Part shown: positions 10,848 to 21,800 of the stretch, piece after piece
Layout of the letters: each line of letters opens with the position of its first letter
How positions within the stretch are numbered: position 1 is the stretch's first letter
NCBI RefSeq assembly: GCF_958979055.1
Contig: NC_084887.1
Coordinates: 34,140,620-34,204,619, forward strand
DNA: 64,000 nucleotides
DNA from: Alnus glutinosa
Taxonomy: Eukaryota > Streptophyta > Magnoliopsida > Fagales > Betulaceae
Direction of reading: 5' to 3'
Notes under the pieces: generated by a model
The model's database searches: none
The model's input: the letters and a program-made list of their open reading frames with translations, nothing else
Told to the model about the DNA's origin: nothing
Made by a program: the position numbers and the translations under genes

Positions 10848-11985
10848 ATGTCTTCTTCGAGCTTTACTATTGACGACTCTTCTCCCTATCATCTCCACCA
10901 TGGAGATAGTCCAGGGACTGTTCTTGTTTCTCAACTTCTTGATGGTGGTAATTACCACACATGGAATCGTTCCATAGTGATGGCCCTCACCGCTAAGAAC
11001 AAACTTAGCTTCTTAAACGGTTCACTGAGTAAGACATCCGACGAGCCAGGCGCTGAATGCCATGCCTGGATTTGTTGTAATACGATGGTTACCTCATGGA
11101 TCCTAAACTCGGTTTCTAAAGATATTGTTGCCAGTGTTATCTATATTGATAATGCTGCGGATGTCTGGATCGATCTCAAGGAACGTTTCTCACAGAAGAA
11201 CGAGCCTAAGATCTACCAGATACAGAAATCCATATCTGCCCTTTCCCAGGATGATCTCTCCGTCGGTGCTTACTTTACTAAGATCAAAGCACTATGGGAT
11301 GAGCTTAGTAACTATCGTCCCATTCCTTATTGTTCTTGTAGGTCCATGAAAACTATCCATGAGTATTTCCATCATGAATACGTTTTTCAGTTTTTAATGG
11401 GATTGAATGATACATTCTCCCATATTCGTGGACAGATTTTGTTAATCAACCCCTTGCCTCAAATTAATAAGGTTTTTGCCTTAGTGCTTCAAGAAGAACG
11501 CCAACGTGAGGCCTCTGCATCTGTTGGTTATTTTACTCACACTTCTGCTGCCATGATGAGTAAATCTACTTCTTTTTCACCTCAATCTCGCTCTGGCAAG
11601 CCACAGGGTCTGCGCAAAGATAAACCTACTTGCAGCCATTGTGGAATCATTGGGCACATGATGGAAAAGTGTTATCGCCTACACGGTTACCCGCTAGGTT
11701 TTAAGTTCACCCGAAACAAAGGAGGTTCTCCTTCAGCCAATAATATTCAGAACTCTGACCAACAGCCGGTTCCTCACCTCTCCATCACACAAGAGCAATG
11801 TCAGCAGCTGCTAGCTCTCATCAAACCCGCTCCCTCTGATCTTTCGCCTGCTGTTCATCAAGTAGGTAGTTCCCCTCACCAGGATCACCTATTCTCAAAG
11901 GTGACAGGTACATTTCTTTCCACTGCATTGAATAAACAACATTCTATTTATTTTATTCATCTACAACTTTCACTACTGCATCCAA
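10848..11985 (+). pseudogene. copia gag region, frameshifted into protease
   Basis: From ATG 10848 the frame encodes a plant copia Gag: LLDGGNYHTWNRSIVMAL near residues 30-47, an UBN2/retrotran_gag-like core with VWIDLKERFS, and a CCHC zinc knuckle CSHCGIIGHMMEKC followed by YRLHGYP. The frame then drifts into unrelated residues, while the protease signature WIIDTGATDHM (DTGA active site at about 12014-12025) appears in another frame. A frameshift therefore lies around 11940-11990. Confidence 0.92.
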
Positions 11986-11989
11986 ATGT

Positions 11990-14900
11990 CATCATAAACA
12001 ATCTTGGATCATCGACACAGGTGCCACTGACCATATGGTCAGTTCTATCCTCCATTTCACAACTATTACTACAGTTGTATCTTCACACATCAAATTACCC
12101 AATGGCCAATTTGCTTTGGTCACGCATATTGGCACCGTTAAATTTTCAGATTCCCTGATTTTAACTGACGTCCTTTGTGCTCCATATTTCACTTTCAATC
12201 TTATCTCTGCCAGCAAACTTATCAAATCCATTCATTGTTGTCTTATTTTTATTCACAAATTTTGTTTTGTGCAGAATTTGACCAGCTGAGGGACGATTGG
12301 AGTGGGTGAAGAGAAAGATGGTTTATTTTATTTGGTGCAATCAAAATTTGTTAAATTGTTTCTTCTGCTGTTTCAATCAAAAATGTATCAAATGATATTT
12401 GGCACTATCGCTTAGGTCATTTATCATCTTCTAGACATTTCTATTAATTCCAAACATGTTTGCACCATATGTCCACTTGCTAAACAAAAGAGACTTCCAT
12501 TTCCTATTAGCAATTCATCCACTAAGTCACCTTTTGAACTAGTTCATTGCGATATATGGGGTCCTTTCTCAGTTAAATCAACAAATGGTTCTCATTATTT
12601 TTTAACCATGGTTGATGATCATAGTAGATTTACTTGGGTGTTTCTAATGACACATAAATCTCAAACTCGTTATCTTTTCCAATCTTTTGTTAATTTCGTT
12701 GAAACTCAGTTCCCTTATAAAATTCAAAGCTTACGTACAGATAATGGTCTTGAATTTCTTATGTCTGAATTTTTTGCCTCCAAAGGTATTTTACATCAGC
12801 GTAATTGCGTTGAATCACCACAACAAAACGTCGTGGTTGAGCGTAAACACCAACACTTACTCAATGTAACTCGTTCCTTAAGATTTCAAGCACATCTTCC
12901 TTTATTTTTTTGGGGAGAGTGCATTCTTACTGCTGCACACATAATCAATAGGATCCCCACCCCATCTCTTTCAAACAAATCACCATTCAAGATTCTCTAC
13001 CAAAACCCCCATACTTATTCTCATTTACGGGTATTCGGCAGTTTATGTTATGCCTCAACATTAACTCGTTCTTGATCCAAATTCGATTCTCGAGCTAAAC
13101 CATGCTTATTCTTAGGCTATCCATCCGGTGTTAAAGGATACACTTTGTTTGATCTTCACACCAAATCCATTTTCATTTCTCGGGATGTTTCTTTTCATGA
13201 ATCTGTTTTTCCTTATGCTTCCCATCTTCTACATCCCACTTCCGATGGTTGTTTTGTTTTTCCACTTTCCTCTCCTGATACTACAGATAGTTCCTCTCAT
13301 GCTTGTATTCCTCTCCCTCTTACTCAACCATCGAATCAATCTTCTTCTCTGTCGCCTGCCATTTCTCATTCCCCTCCTATTTCTTCTGCCTCTTCTCAGC
13401 CCCCTATCATTCCTCTTCGTCGCTCTACACGAGTCAAACATCCTCCTCGTTATCTAACCGACTTTCACTGCCAGGTAGCTACTTCTCCTTACTCACTTCC
13501 TTCCATTCCTCTAGCTGATTCTGTACCTTCCTCAGGTACAAAATATCCCCTTTCTTCTGTTCTTTCTTACCAAAACTTTCTAACAATCATTTGTGTTTTA
13601 GCATGTCTGTTTCTTCAGTTTTCGAACCTCAATTTTATCATCAGGCTGTCAAGCATCCTCATTGGAGAGCAGTTATGCAAGCTGAAATTGCTGCCCTTGA
13701 GGAGAATCATACTTGGATTCTTGTTGACTTACCTCCCAACAAGAAACCAATCGGCTGTAAATGGGTATACATAGTCAAATACAAGTCTGATGGCCAACCA
13801 AATTGAACGGTATAAAGCCCGGTTAGTTGCAAAAGGGTACACTCAGTGTGAAGGCCTTGGTTACCATGAGATATTTTCTCCAGTGGCTAAGCTTACCACT
13901 GTCCGTTTATTATTTGCCCTTGCTGCTGCCAATTATTGGTGTTTGCATCAACTCGACGTCAACAACGCCTTTTTACATGGTACCTTAGATGAAGAGGTAT
14001 ACATGCAACTTCCACCTGGTTTTGCTACCAAGGGGGAGTCTAAGGTTTGCAGGCTTACAAAGTCCTTATACCGTTTAAAACAGACCTCTCGACAATGGTT
14101 CTCTCAGTTCTCCACGACTCTAATCCGTCATGGTTTTGTACAATCCAAAGCTGATTACTCACTGTTTACCTGTTTACAAGGAACTTCTTTTATTGCCTTA
14201 CTGGTTTATGTTGACGATATCCTCATTGCCAGTAATGATAATGCAACTGTTACTCTTCTTACTGAGTTTCTTAACTCACAATTTCGCCTTAAAGACTTGG
14301 GGCCAGTCAAGTTCTTCTTAGGCTTGGAAATTGCTCGAAATTCTTCTGGCATTTCTGTTTGCCAGCGCAAGTATGCACTTGAAATTCTTCAAGACAGTAG
14401 GCTCCTTGCAGCAAAACCAGTTGCCTTTCCTATGGAAACCAACTTCAAACTCTCCAAGGACAATGGAACTTTTCTTTCTGATCCTTCTCAGTACAGAAGA
14501 TTAATTGGTCGCTTAATCTATTTGACCATCACACGTCCTGACATCGCCTATCCAGTTCAAGTTCTCAGTCAATACATGGCTACTCCTCGCCAACCACATA
14601 TGGATGCTGCTCTCCGGGTTCTCCGTTACCTCAAACAAGCTCCAGGTCAAGGTCTTTTGTATCCATCTCATTCTGATTTTAAACTTAAAGCATTTTGTGA
14701 TAGTGATTGGGCAGGGTGCTTTGATACTCGCCGCTCCACCACCGGTTTTTGTGTTTTCCTTAGTGCTTCTCTTATTTCCTGGAAATCAAAGAAACAACAT
14801 ACTGTTTCTCGCTCATTAGCTGAGGCCGAGTACCGCTCCATGGCTTCTTGTTCATGTGAACTTACTTGGCTACTTGCTTTACTTCGGGATTTCACCATTC

Positions 14901-15169
14901 TCCATCCACAGCCTGCTCTACTTTTTTGTGATAGCAAAATTGCTCTCCACATTGCTGCAAATCCAGTATTTCACGAACGCACTAAACACATCTACATAGA
15001 CTGTCATCTTGTTCGTGATAAAATCCAGCAAGGTCTGCTACGCACCATGCATGTTACCTCTCAGCATCAAGTTACCAACATTTTTACCAAACCCCTTGGC
15101 AGAATTGCTTTTGAATTTCTTACGTCCAAGATGAATCTATTTAATTTATATCTTCCTCTTGAGGGGGAG
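11990..15169 (+). pseudogene. copia pol region: protease, integrase, RT, RNase H, disabled
   Basis: Protease (WIIDTGATDHM) is followed by an in-frame TGA at 12287-12289 in place of the expected Trp. The gag-pre-integrase HYRLGHLS block is interrupted by a stop and frameshift before CTICPLAKQKR. Integrase shows the catalytic triad in HCDIWGPF, RTDNGLEF and VVERKHQHLL, then an Arg-to-TGA nonsense change at 13072-13075. Frame shifts again near 13580 and 13797. Reverse transcriptase follows ([34 protein letters not shown]), then RNase H ([39 protein letters not shown]). From 13790 the last 474 codons stay open. Gene order and motifs are unmistakably Ty1/copia. Confidence 0.95.
15161..15169 (+). 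other. Polypurine tract of the copia element
   Basis: GAGGGGGAG lies immediately before the 3' LTR, as expected for plus-strand priming. Confidence 0.85.
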
Positions 15170-15476
15170 TATCACAATTATAATAAGCCACCTATGAAGA
15201 CCATCGACCAATAGGTGTATGGATTGATTTTCAGCATCTTACATAGACGCTTTCTAGAAGGTTTCCAAGACAATTGTGCTGAGCTGGAATGTATATTCTG
15301 TATTTTGTTAGAATGAGTTGTACATTATAGATTCGTTTGGTTATTCTTTTGTTAGCCTTTTTATTCCTTTGTAAAGTCTTTATATATTGATAGCACCGAG
15401 TGCATAATATCAATCAAGAATTCTTTTCTTCTCCATTTCTTATGCTCTGTTTTTCCTTCTTCTGCAATTCTTGTTA
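15170..15476 (+). repeat. 3' LTR of the copia element (307 bp)
   Basis: Same length and termini as the 5' LTR and followed by the GGGTT target duplication. About 2.9 percent divergence from the 5' LTR by hand count. Confidence 0.96.
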
Positions 15477-15481
15477 GGGTT

Positions 15482-16230
15482 CATTCCCACTTCTGATCTC
15501 AAAAAAAGAAGAAGTGAGCGATCCAATTAATGAAAAATGAGTGGGCTCACCAACAGTAGATCCAGACCAAACTAAAATAGCGTTGATTCCGTTGAAGTAG
15601 TTACAAAACGTAGGAAATGGGACAAACAAATGATCCAGTCATTTCAAGGTGCCACGCAATACGGTTTTAAAAGTTAAAAGAAGACAAATTAGGACAAGTC
15701 CATCTGCTTCTCCATTTGAGAGTAATTATAGTAGACGCAAACCAAACTAAAACAACGCTGATTCCGCTGAAGTAATTACAAAATGTAGGAAATGGAACAA
15801 ACAAATGATTCAATCCTTTCAAGGTGCCGCGCAAGGCAATTTTAAAAGTTAAAGGAAGATAGATTATGACAAGCTCATCTGCTACTTCACTTGAGAGGTA
15901 GCAACCACCAACAAATGATTGACACAGTAAAAGTGTTGTTCGAGTCCAAAAATAGGACTACAGGAAAAAAAGAAAAGCCAACACAAATTCAAATACACAC
16001 AAATTCAAATACAATAATATCCCATAAAGGGAAACAAAAATCCAAGTAACTAAAACAAACAGAAACTAAAACTACAACACAGGCCCGGGAGAGGATAGGG
16101 ACTAAGAGTCACCAGTGGCGGCGCGTGACGACAACACCCCACCACTGGAAGGCCTCTCTCCAACGGGACTCACAAGGCGATGACGGGTACCACCAAAAAC
16201 CAGGGCGGGGAAAGAAAGGTGGTGGTTAAA
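15482..16230. repeat. Retroposon-like repeat region with a tandem unit of about 165 bp
   Basis: Two diverged tandem copies (about 15555-15717 and 15730-15896) share 'accaaactaaaa', 'ttgattccg' or 'ctgattccg', 'aggaaatgg' and 'ttttaaaagttaaa'. A related sequence occurs at about 54630-54810. The right part (16080-16220) is GC-richer and noncoding. Composition and the dispersed relative suggest a non-LTR-type retroposon read on the minus strand, but its ends were not found. Confidence 0.5.
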
Positions 16231-16329
16231 ACTTTTGAAGAGTTAAAAGTGCCTATTGGTTGCTCGTGGTGTTGGAGAAAGTTACTGAAGCTAAGAGTCA
16301 GAGATGTGGCTGGAAATTTTATCCATTTT

Positions 16330-17227
16330 AAGGTTAGATATGGAAGTTAAATTCATCTTTGGCTTGATAAATGGCACTGGCTAGTATTAAATACTCCTGC
16401 ATTGGAAAACTCTGTCTGTAATAGTACTTGACTAGTATTAAATACTTCTGCATGGACCTTATGGCATTCAGAAAGAAGAAAAATAGAAGGGCTAGCTGGC
16501 TGCTTAATGCTGTGTTCTGTAGTAAATTTGATGCCTGCTGTGGCAGCTGCTTGGTGTGGCTTAATTAATAATTACTGCTTCTGTGCAAAAAAAAAAAATG
16601 GCACTGGCTAGTGGCTAGTGGCTACTGCAGTGAATACTCATCTGTGTAAAAAGGTGGGCCGCAATTATATAAATGCTTCATCTGTTTCACTGTCTCTTTA
16701 ATTCTGTTGTTACCTTTTGGGGGGAATAGGATCCTCTCCATTTCATTTTGTATCCATTTCATCGTTGTTTTGCACCAAATATGAAGATGAGTGGTACTGC
16801 ATTTTTCTGGTTGGGCAGTAGACGTCTTGAAAACTATGTCGCAAATTCGTAATCTTATTGACTATTGCAATCTTCACAAGCTAGCTAGATGAGTGGTCTC
16901 AAATCCTACCATTATTTGCAGGACGTGTTGACGTTTTAGCAAAACACATTATTCACTAGTGCAAATTTTACAGGCCTATAATTCAGAGACAGCGTCGTTA
17001 AAGTAGTACCGCTTTTACTAAAAGTCTCTTATAAATTTATGTTAATAGGAGCAGGTTGAAATACACTTTTCTTTTAAAACTTTTTGGTGGTTAGGTGAAC
17101 AAAAACAATATCAACTTTAAGACAATTGCCAAGGACAGATGGACAAGTACTCTTCATTGCTCGCAAGGATAAACTAATCTGCAAAAGCAGTTGTTTTTTT
17201 GAAAGAAGATGAAGTTCGGGAAAGAAT
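16330..17227 (+). repeat. Copy A of the duplicated PHO1 5' region
   Basis: Nearly identical to 17237-18869 once private insertions are removed; roughly nine substitutions and four small indels over about 780 bp by eye. It contains a TATA-like TATATAAAT at 16666-16674 and ends after the first 19 nt of the PHO1 coding sequence (ATG at 17209). It carries a private 212-bp retroposon (16386-16597). Confidence 0.92.
16386..16597 (+). mobile_element. 212-bp retroposon with A12 tail and 15-bp TSD
   Basis: Direct repeats ATGGCACTGGCTAGT at 16371-16385 and 16598-16612 flank a 212-bp sequence ending in twelve As. It is absent from copy B, where the target sequence occurs once. This makes it an LINE-mobilised short sequence, possibly a SINE or a transcript fragment. 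No tRNA-like boxes were recognised. Confidence 0.88.
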
Positions 17228-17244
17228 CCATATTTGAAGGTTAG
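17209..17244 (+). pseudogene. Truncated decoy start of PHO1 (11-codon ORF)
   Basis: The ATG and first codons of PHO1 exon 1 (MKFGKE) are followed, past the duplication junction, by SIFEG and TAG at 17242-17244. It would act as an upstream ORF if transcription begins in copy A. No evidence of translation. Confidence 0.8.
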
Positions 17245-18869
17245 ATATGGAAGTTAAATTCATCTTTGGCTTGATAAATGGTACTGGCTAGTGGCTACTG
17301 GCTACTGCAGTGAATACTCATCTGTATAAAAAGGTGGCCCGCAATTATATAAATGCTCCATCTGTTTCCTGTCTCTTTAATTCTGTTGTTACCTTTTGGG
17401 GGGAATAGGATCTCTCCATTTCATTTTGTATCCATTTCATCGTTGTTTTGCACCAAATATGCAGATGAGTGGTACTGCATTTTTCTGGTTGGGCAGTAGA
17501 CGTCTTGAAAACTATGTCGTAATCTTATTGTTGGTGTGAATGTCAATAATAAAATTACAGCGAAAAATATCTACCTCTCTTTGTGTAAATTAAATAATCA
17601 ATCTAGCTAGCACTAAAATATCAACTCATACAAGAACAATGCAGAAAAATAAATCCAGCAACCACCACAAGCAAGACACCAAAATTTTTACGTGGAAAAC
17701 CCTCCGGTGTGAAGGGAAAAATCACGGGACCTAGTCCAGTTAAAACTTCTACTATCAACAATAATGGGCTTACAAATTGTCTTCTCTAGAACAATATCTA
17801 GAGGTTATCACCACATCAAGAATACACACATTTTTGGATTAAAACATAAATTCATCACTTCAAAAGTGGATTCCAATCAACAACAAAGAAAGGTCTCACC
17901 AAGTGGGGATGAACAACCGAGCAACTGGAGATGAAGTCCAACGATCGACACCGGTCAATGCATAGCCCTCGTCGTCAGGAACAACATATTGAAATTTCAT
18001 CAAGATCGGACCATAAATGACCCTCTAATCTCTAACGGAAATGGGTATGTGTAAACACTATTTTTCTCTCCTCCCTCACTGTTTGCTCGAGCTTGTTTTC
18101 AAAAAATTAAGTACTTTCCTCTCTGTTTCAGGCTTGAAAAAAACTGCAAGCCTTTTCTTTTCTTTTTTTGTTTTTTTTTCCTTTTCTTTGGTCGCAAGTC
18201 ACGCACTGTTTCTTTGGCCTGGGTTGGTCCCTCACCAGTGCGAAGCCAGTCTCCCAAAGTTGGAGGGGCCAAATTGAAAAAAAAAGTTTTGGAGGGGCCA
18301 AAATTAAAAAAAATAATAAATTTTGGGGTAAAATTTTAATTTTTTTTTTTTTTTTTGGGAGAACCTTGGGGCTTGCCCCCAAGCCAAGGTGGCTCCGCCC
18401 CTGTCCCCCACGTAGGAGGGACCACCCAACACTTATTCAGGCCCCCCAAGCCTCAAGGTAGCTCCGCCCCTGTCCCACGTATGAGAGACCACCCAACACT
18501 TATCGACTATTGCAATCTTCATAAGCTAGCTAGATGAGTGGTCTCAAATCCTACTATTATTTGCAGGACGTGTTGACGTTTTAGCAATACACATTATTCA
18601 CTAGTGCAAATTTTACAGGCCTATTCAGAGACAGCGTCGTTAAAGTAGTACCGCTTTTACTAAAAGTCTCTTATAAATTTATGTTAATAGGAGCAGGTTG
18701 AAATACACTTTTCTTTTAAAACTTTTTGGTGGTTAGGTGAACAAAAACAATATCAACTTTAAGACAATTGCCAAGGACAGATGAACAAGTACTCTTCATT
18801 GCTCGCAAGGATAAACTAATCTGCAAAAGCAGTTGTTTTTTTGAAAGAAGATGAAGTTCGGGAAAGAAT
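17237..18869 (+). repeat. Copy B of the duplicated PHO1 5' region, joined to the intact gene
   Basis: Matches copy A up to 17528 and again from 18499 to 18869; the middle is a solo LTR. TATATAAAT lies at 17346-17354, about 1.5 kb from the PHO1 ATG, versus about 540 bp in copy A. It is taken as the functional upstream region because it is contiguous with the full gene. Confidence 0.92.
17529..18498. mobile_element. Solo LTR, 970 bp
   Basis: Begins TGTTGG and ends CCAACA, the canonical inverted LTR termini. It is flanked by a 5-bp direct repeat CTTAT (17524-17528 and 18499-18503). Copy A has the empty site. No internal coding domains. It contains 'cgtggaaaaccctccggtg' near 17691 and repeated 'gtggctccgcccctg'-like segments with poly(A)/poly(T) between them. 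It is best read as what is left after LTR-LTR recombination of an LTR retrotransposon; its superfamily is unknown. Confidence 0.88.
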
Positions 18870-21800
18870 TCGCGTCACAGATGGTGCAGGAATGGCAAGA
18901 AGCGTACATGGACTACAACTATCTCAAAACAGTCTTGAAAGATATCTTGCGGTTCAGGCAGAGAAACGCATCGACGCCAATGGCATCAACCTCACGAGGG
19001 ACTCTGAAAAGAAGGGTGTCCCTCTACAGAGCTTTTAGTGGGCTTACTAGCCGCCACAGAAGCTCCCCGAAGATGAACGAGGATGAAGTAATTCTTGTCA
19101 ATGCAGTGCAGCAAGAGGGATCAGAAGGGAACCACCAAACCATGTTCCTAATGTCCTCGGAGATTGGCGGAGAGTACGAGCTTGTGTTCTTTAGGAGGCT
19201 TGATGATGAGTTTAATAAAGTCATTAACTTTTACAAAATGAAGGTCGAAGAGGTGATGGAGGAGGCAAAGGAATTGAGCAAGCAGATGGATGCTTTGATT
19301 GCTCTTCGAATAAAGGTAGAGAATCCGGTGGTGGAATCTGAAGGGAAAAATCTTCCAAGCAATGTGGTATCCTCACCTAGTAGAAAACCAGGTAAGGAGG
19401 AAAAGACCAATCTTGAGCAACATTGATATATATATATTTTTACTTATTTTTCTGTCTTCGTGGTTAGTATAGTACAAGAAGTGGCTATGAAATTGGGATT
19501 GTTATTGGAATTTGGATGAGAGTTACATCCATTCAAAATTCACAATACTGTTTTCAATTTGAAGGAAGGTCGCATATGGATGTGATTCAAGAAGTTGAGA
19601 TGAGCAGTGAAGGACGTTTGGAAGATGAAAAACAAGAAGACAATGTAGAAAAAACCGGTGACCGGAGGAATAGCAACGGAAAGAAGGTGGAAATCCGGGG
19701 TTTTAGGCCGGCTCCATTAGAAATCTTGGATCATGTAAAGATCAATGTCACAACTGAGACTCCTGTATCTACTTTGAAAGGCATCCTCATGAGTTCAAAT
19801 TCGGACTTTTCATTCAGCAAGAGAGAGCTGAGGAAAGCAGAGGAACAAATGACACGGGCTTTTATTGAATTCAATAGAAAGCTCCTACTTCTGAAGAGCT
19901 ACAGGTAACATATATATGGTTAACAACAATGTGATTATTTTTTTCTGTGCTCTTTGTGGAGTTTAACTGACCCTAGAGCTAATGAATGTAACAGCTTCTT
20001 GAATCTATTGGCTTTTTCAAAGATCATGAAGAAGTATGATAAGGTCCAAAATTACTATTTCTAGTTCGTCAATCTAAAACTGCTAGTTCTATGTTCCGAG
20101 TGTACTAACTTTATTAGCACAGATCACATCAAGGAATGCATCTATGACTTACATGGAGATGGTGGACAAATCTTATCTGGGTAGCTCTGATGAGGTTAGT
20201 GATAGTTCAGGAAATTCAGCTTACGTACTCGAATGGATTCTATTACGAAACTTCGCCTTCTTGTCCATCTTGTGACTCCATAGGTTACTAGACTCATGGA
20301 AAGGGTAGAGATTACCTTCATTAAGCACTTTGCAAATGGAAATCGTAGAAAAGGAATGAAGATTTTAAGACCAACAACCAGAAGGGAAAGACATAGAATT
20401 ACGTTTTCCTTGGGTAAGATGTGCTAGCAGAAGCAAATGTTTTGAATGAAAAACACAGATTAGCTATCATCTATGCTCCTCAAAAATCAATCTATATAAA
20501 TCCTCTCAAATGTTCTAAACCTGCAGGTTTCTTGTCTGGCTGCTCACTTGCACTTGTAGCAGCTATTGTTGTGCTTGTACATGCAAGAGATATTCTGAAG
20601 AGTGAGGGGCGTAGTCGGTATATGGAAAACATATTTCCTCTTTACAGGTAAGTTCCAGGTGTAGAAGTAAAAGCTTCTCAGATGTATCCATGTGTGAAGA
20701 AAACTTTCCCCTCTACAAATCCATTTGGTTTTTCATGATTATTCATTTGTTCATTTATTTTGGTTTCTTTGTTTGTTTTGAACTCTAAAAAAATTCTCTC
20801 CTAAAATTGTGTAGTACTGAAATTATTCAGTATAATAATGTTGCTGCACATTTTTGCAGCTTGTTCGGATTCATTGTCCTACATATGATCATGTACTCTG
20901 CAAACATATACTTCTGGAGGCGTTATAGAGTCAATTATTCATTTATTTTCGGCTTTAAGCAAGGAACAGGGTTGGGTTACAGAGAAGTATTTCTTCTTAG
21001 TTCATGTCTTGGTCTGCTGGCATTGACTGGTGTCATCTCAAATTTAGATATGGAGATGGACCCAAGAACAAAAAGCTTCACAGCCTTAACTGAACTAGTC
21101 CCTTTAGGTCTACTTATTGTAAGCTTAAGTACAGAATCTATATTTAATCAAACTTTTCATATAATAAAATTTGCCTGATCAGTGCTGATCCTTTATTGCA
21201 GGTTGTGCTTCTTATATTGTTCTGTCCTTTCAATGTCATATACCGTTCAAGTCGCTTCTTCCTCATCCGATCTTCGTTTCGTTGTCTTTGTGCTCCTCTT
21301 TACAAGGTAGTGGGAATGAGAATTTCTACACAGCCATGCCATTCACTTCCTCTGACATAAAAACACAAGTTTAATCTTCTCCTTTTTCCACCTGCAGGTT
21401 ACCCTCCCAGACTTTTTCTTGGCAGACCAGCTAACTAGCCAGGTTAGACATCATGTTTCAACATATTGATACTTGTCATGCTTTTGAGTTACTTTGTACT
21501 GCATGGTAGATTGCTTCAAGATCGACAATATTAGCTTTCTTCATCATGAAAGCTCCTGGTAAATATTTTCCCATTCTATCTAGGCACTTAAGTAGCACAT
21601 AGATTTTGATAGAAAGTGACTGCTCTGTCAGCTCTGAAGTTGTGCTTCTTTCCACATTTTCATTAACATTGTTTCTTGATGCATTATATCCGTAATTCCG
21701 TATATAAGTCCTTGCTTGTAGTTTTTCTTTGACTCACCTTTTTTATGTATTAGAGATACAGACCAGAAGTGTAATTTTTTTTTTTTTCACTGTCATATAA

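Larger units (their letters stand above)
10500..15476 (+). mobile_element. Complete but defective Ty1/copia LTR retrotransposon
   Basis: 4,977 bp from LTR to LTR, bounded by the 5-bp target duplication GGGTT (10495-10499 and 15477-15481). Order is LTR, primer-binding site, gag, protease, integrase, reverse transcriptase, RNase H, purine tract, LTR; integrase before reverse transcriptase defines Ty1/copia. All enzymatic domains are recognisable, but nonsense mutations and frameshifts break the polyprotein, so it is non-autonomous now. Both LTRs begin TA and end TA rather than TG..CA. Confidence 0.97.
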
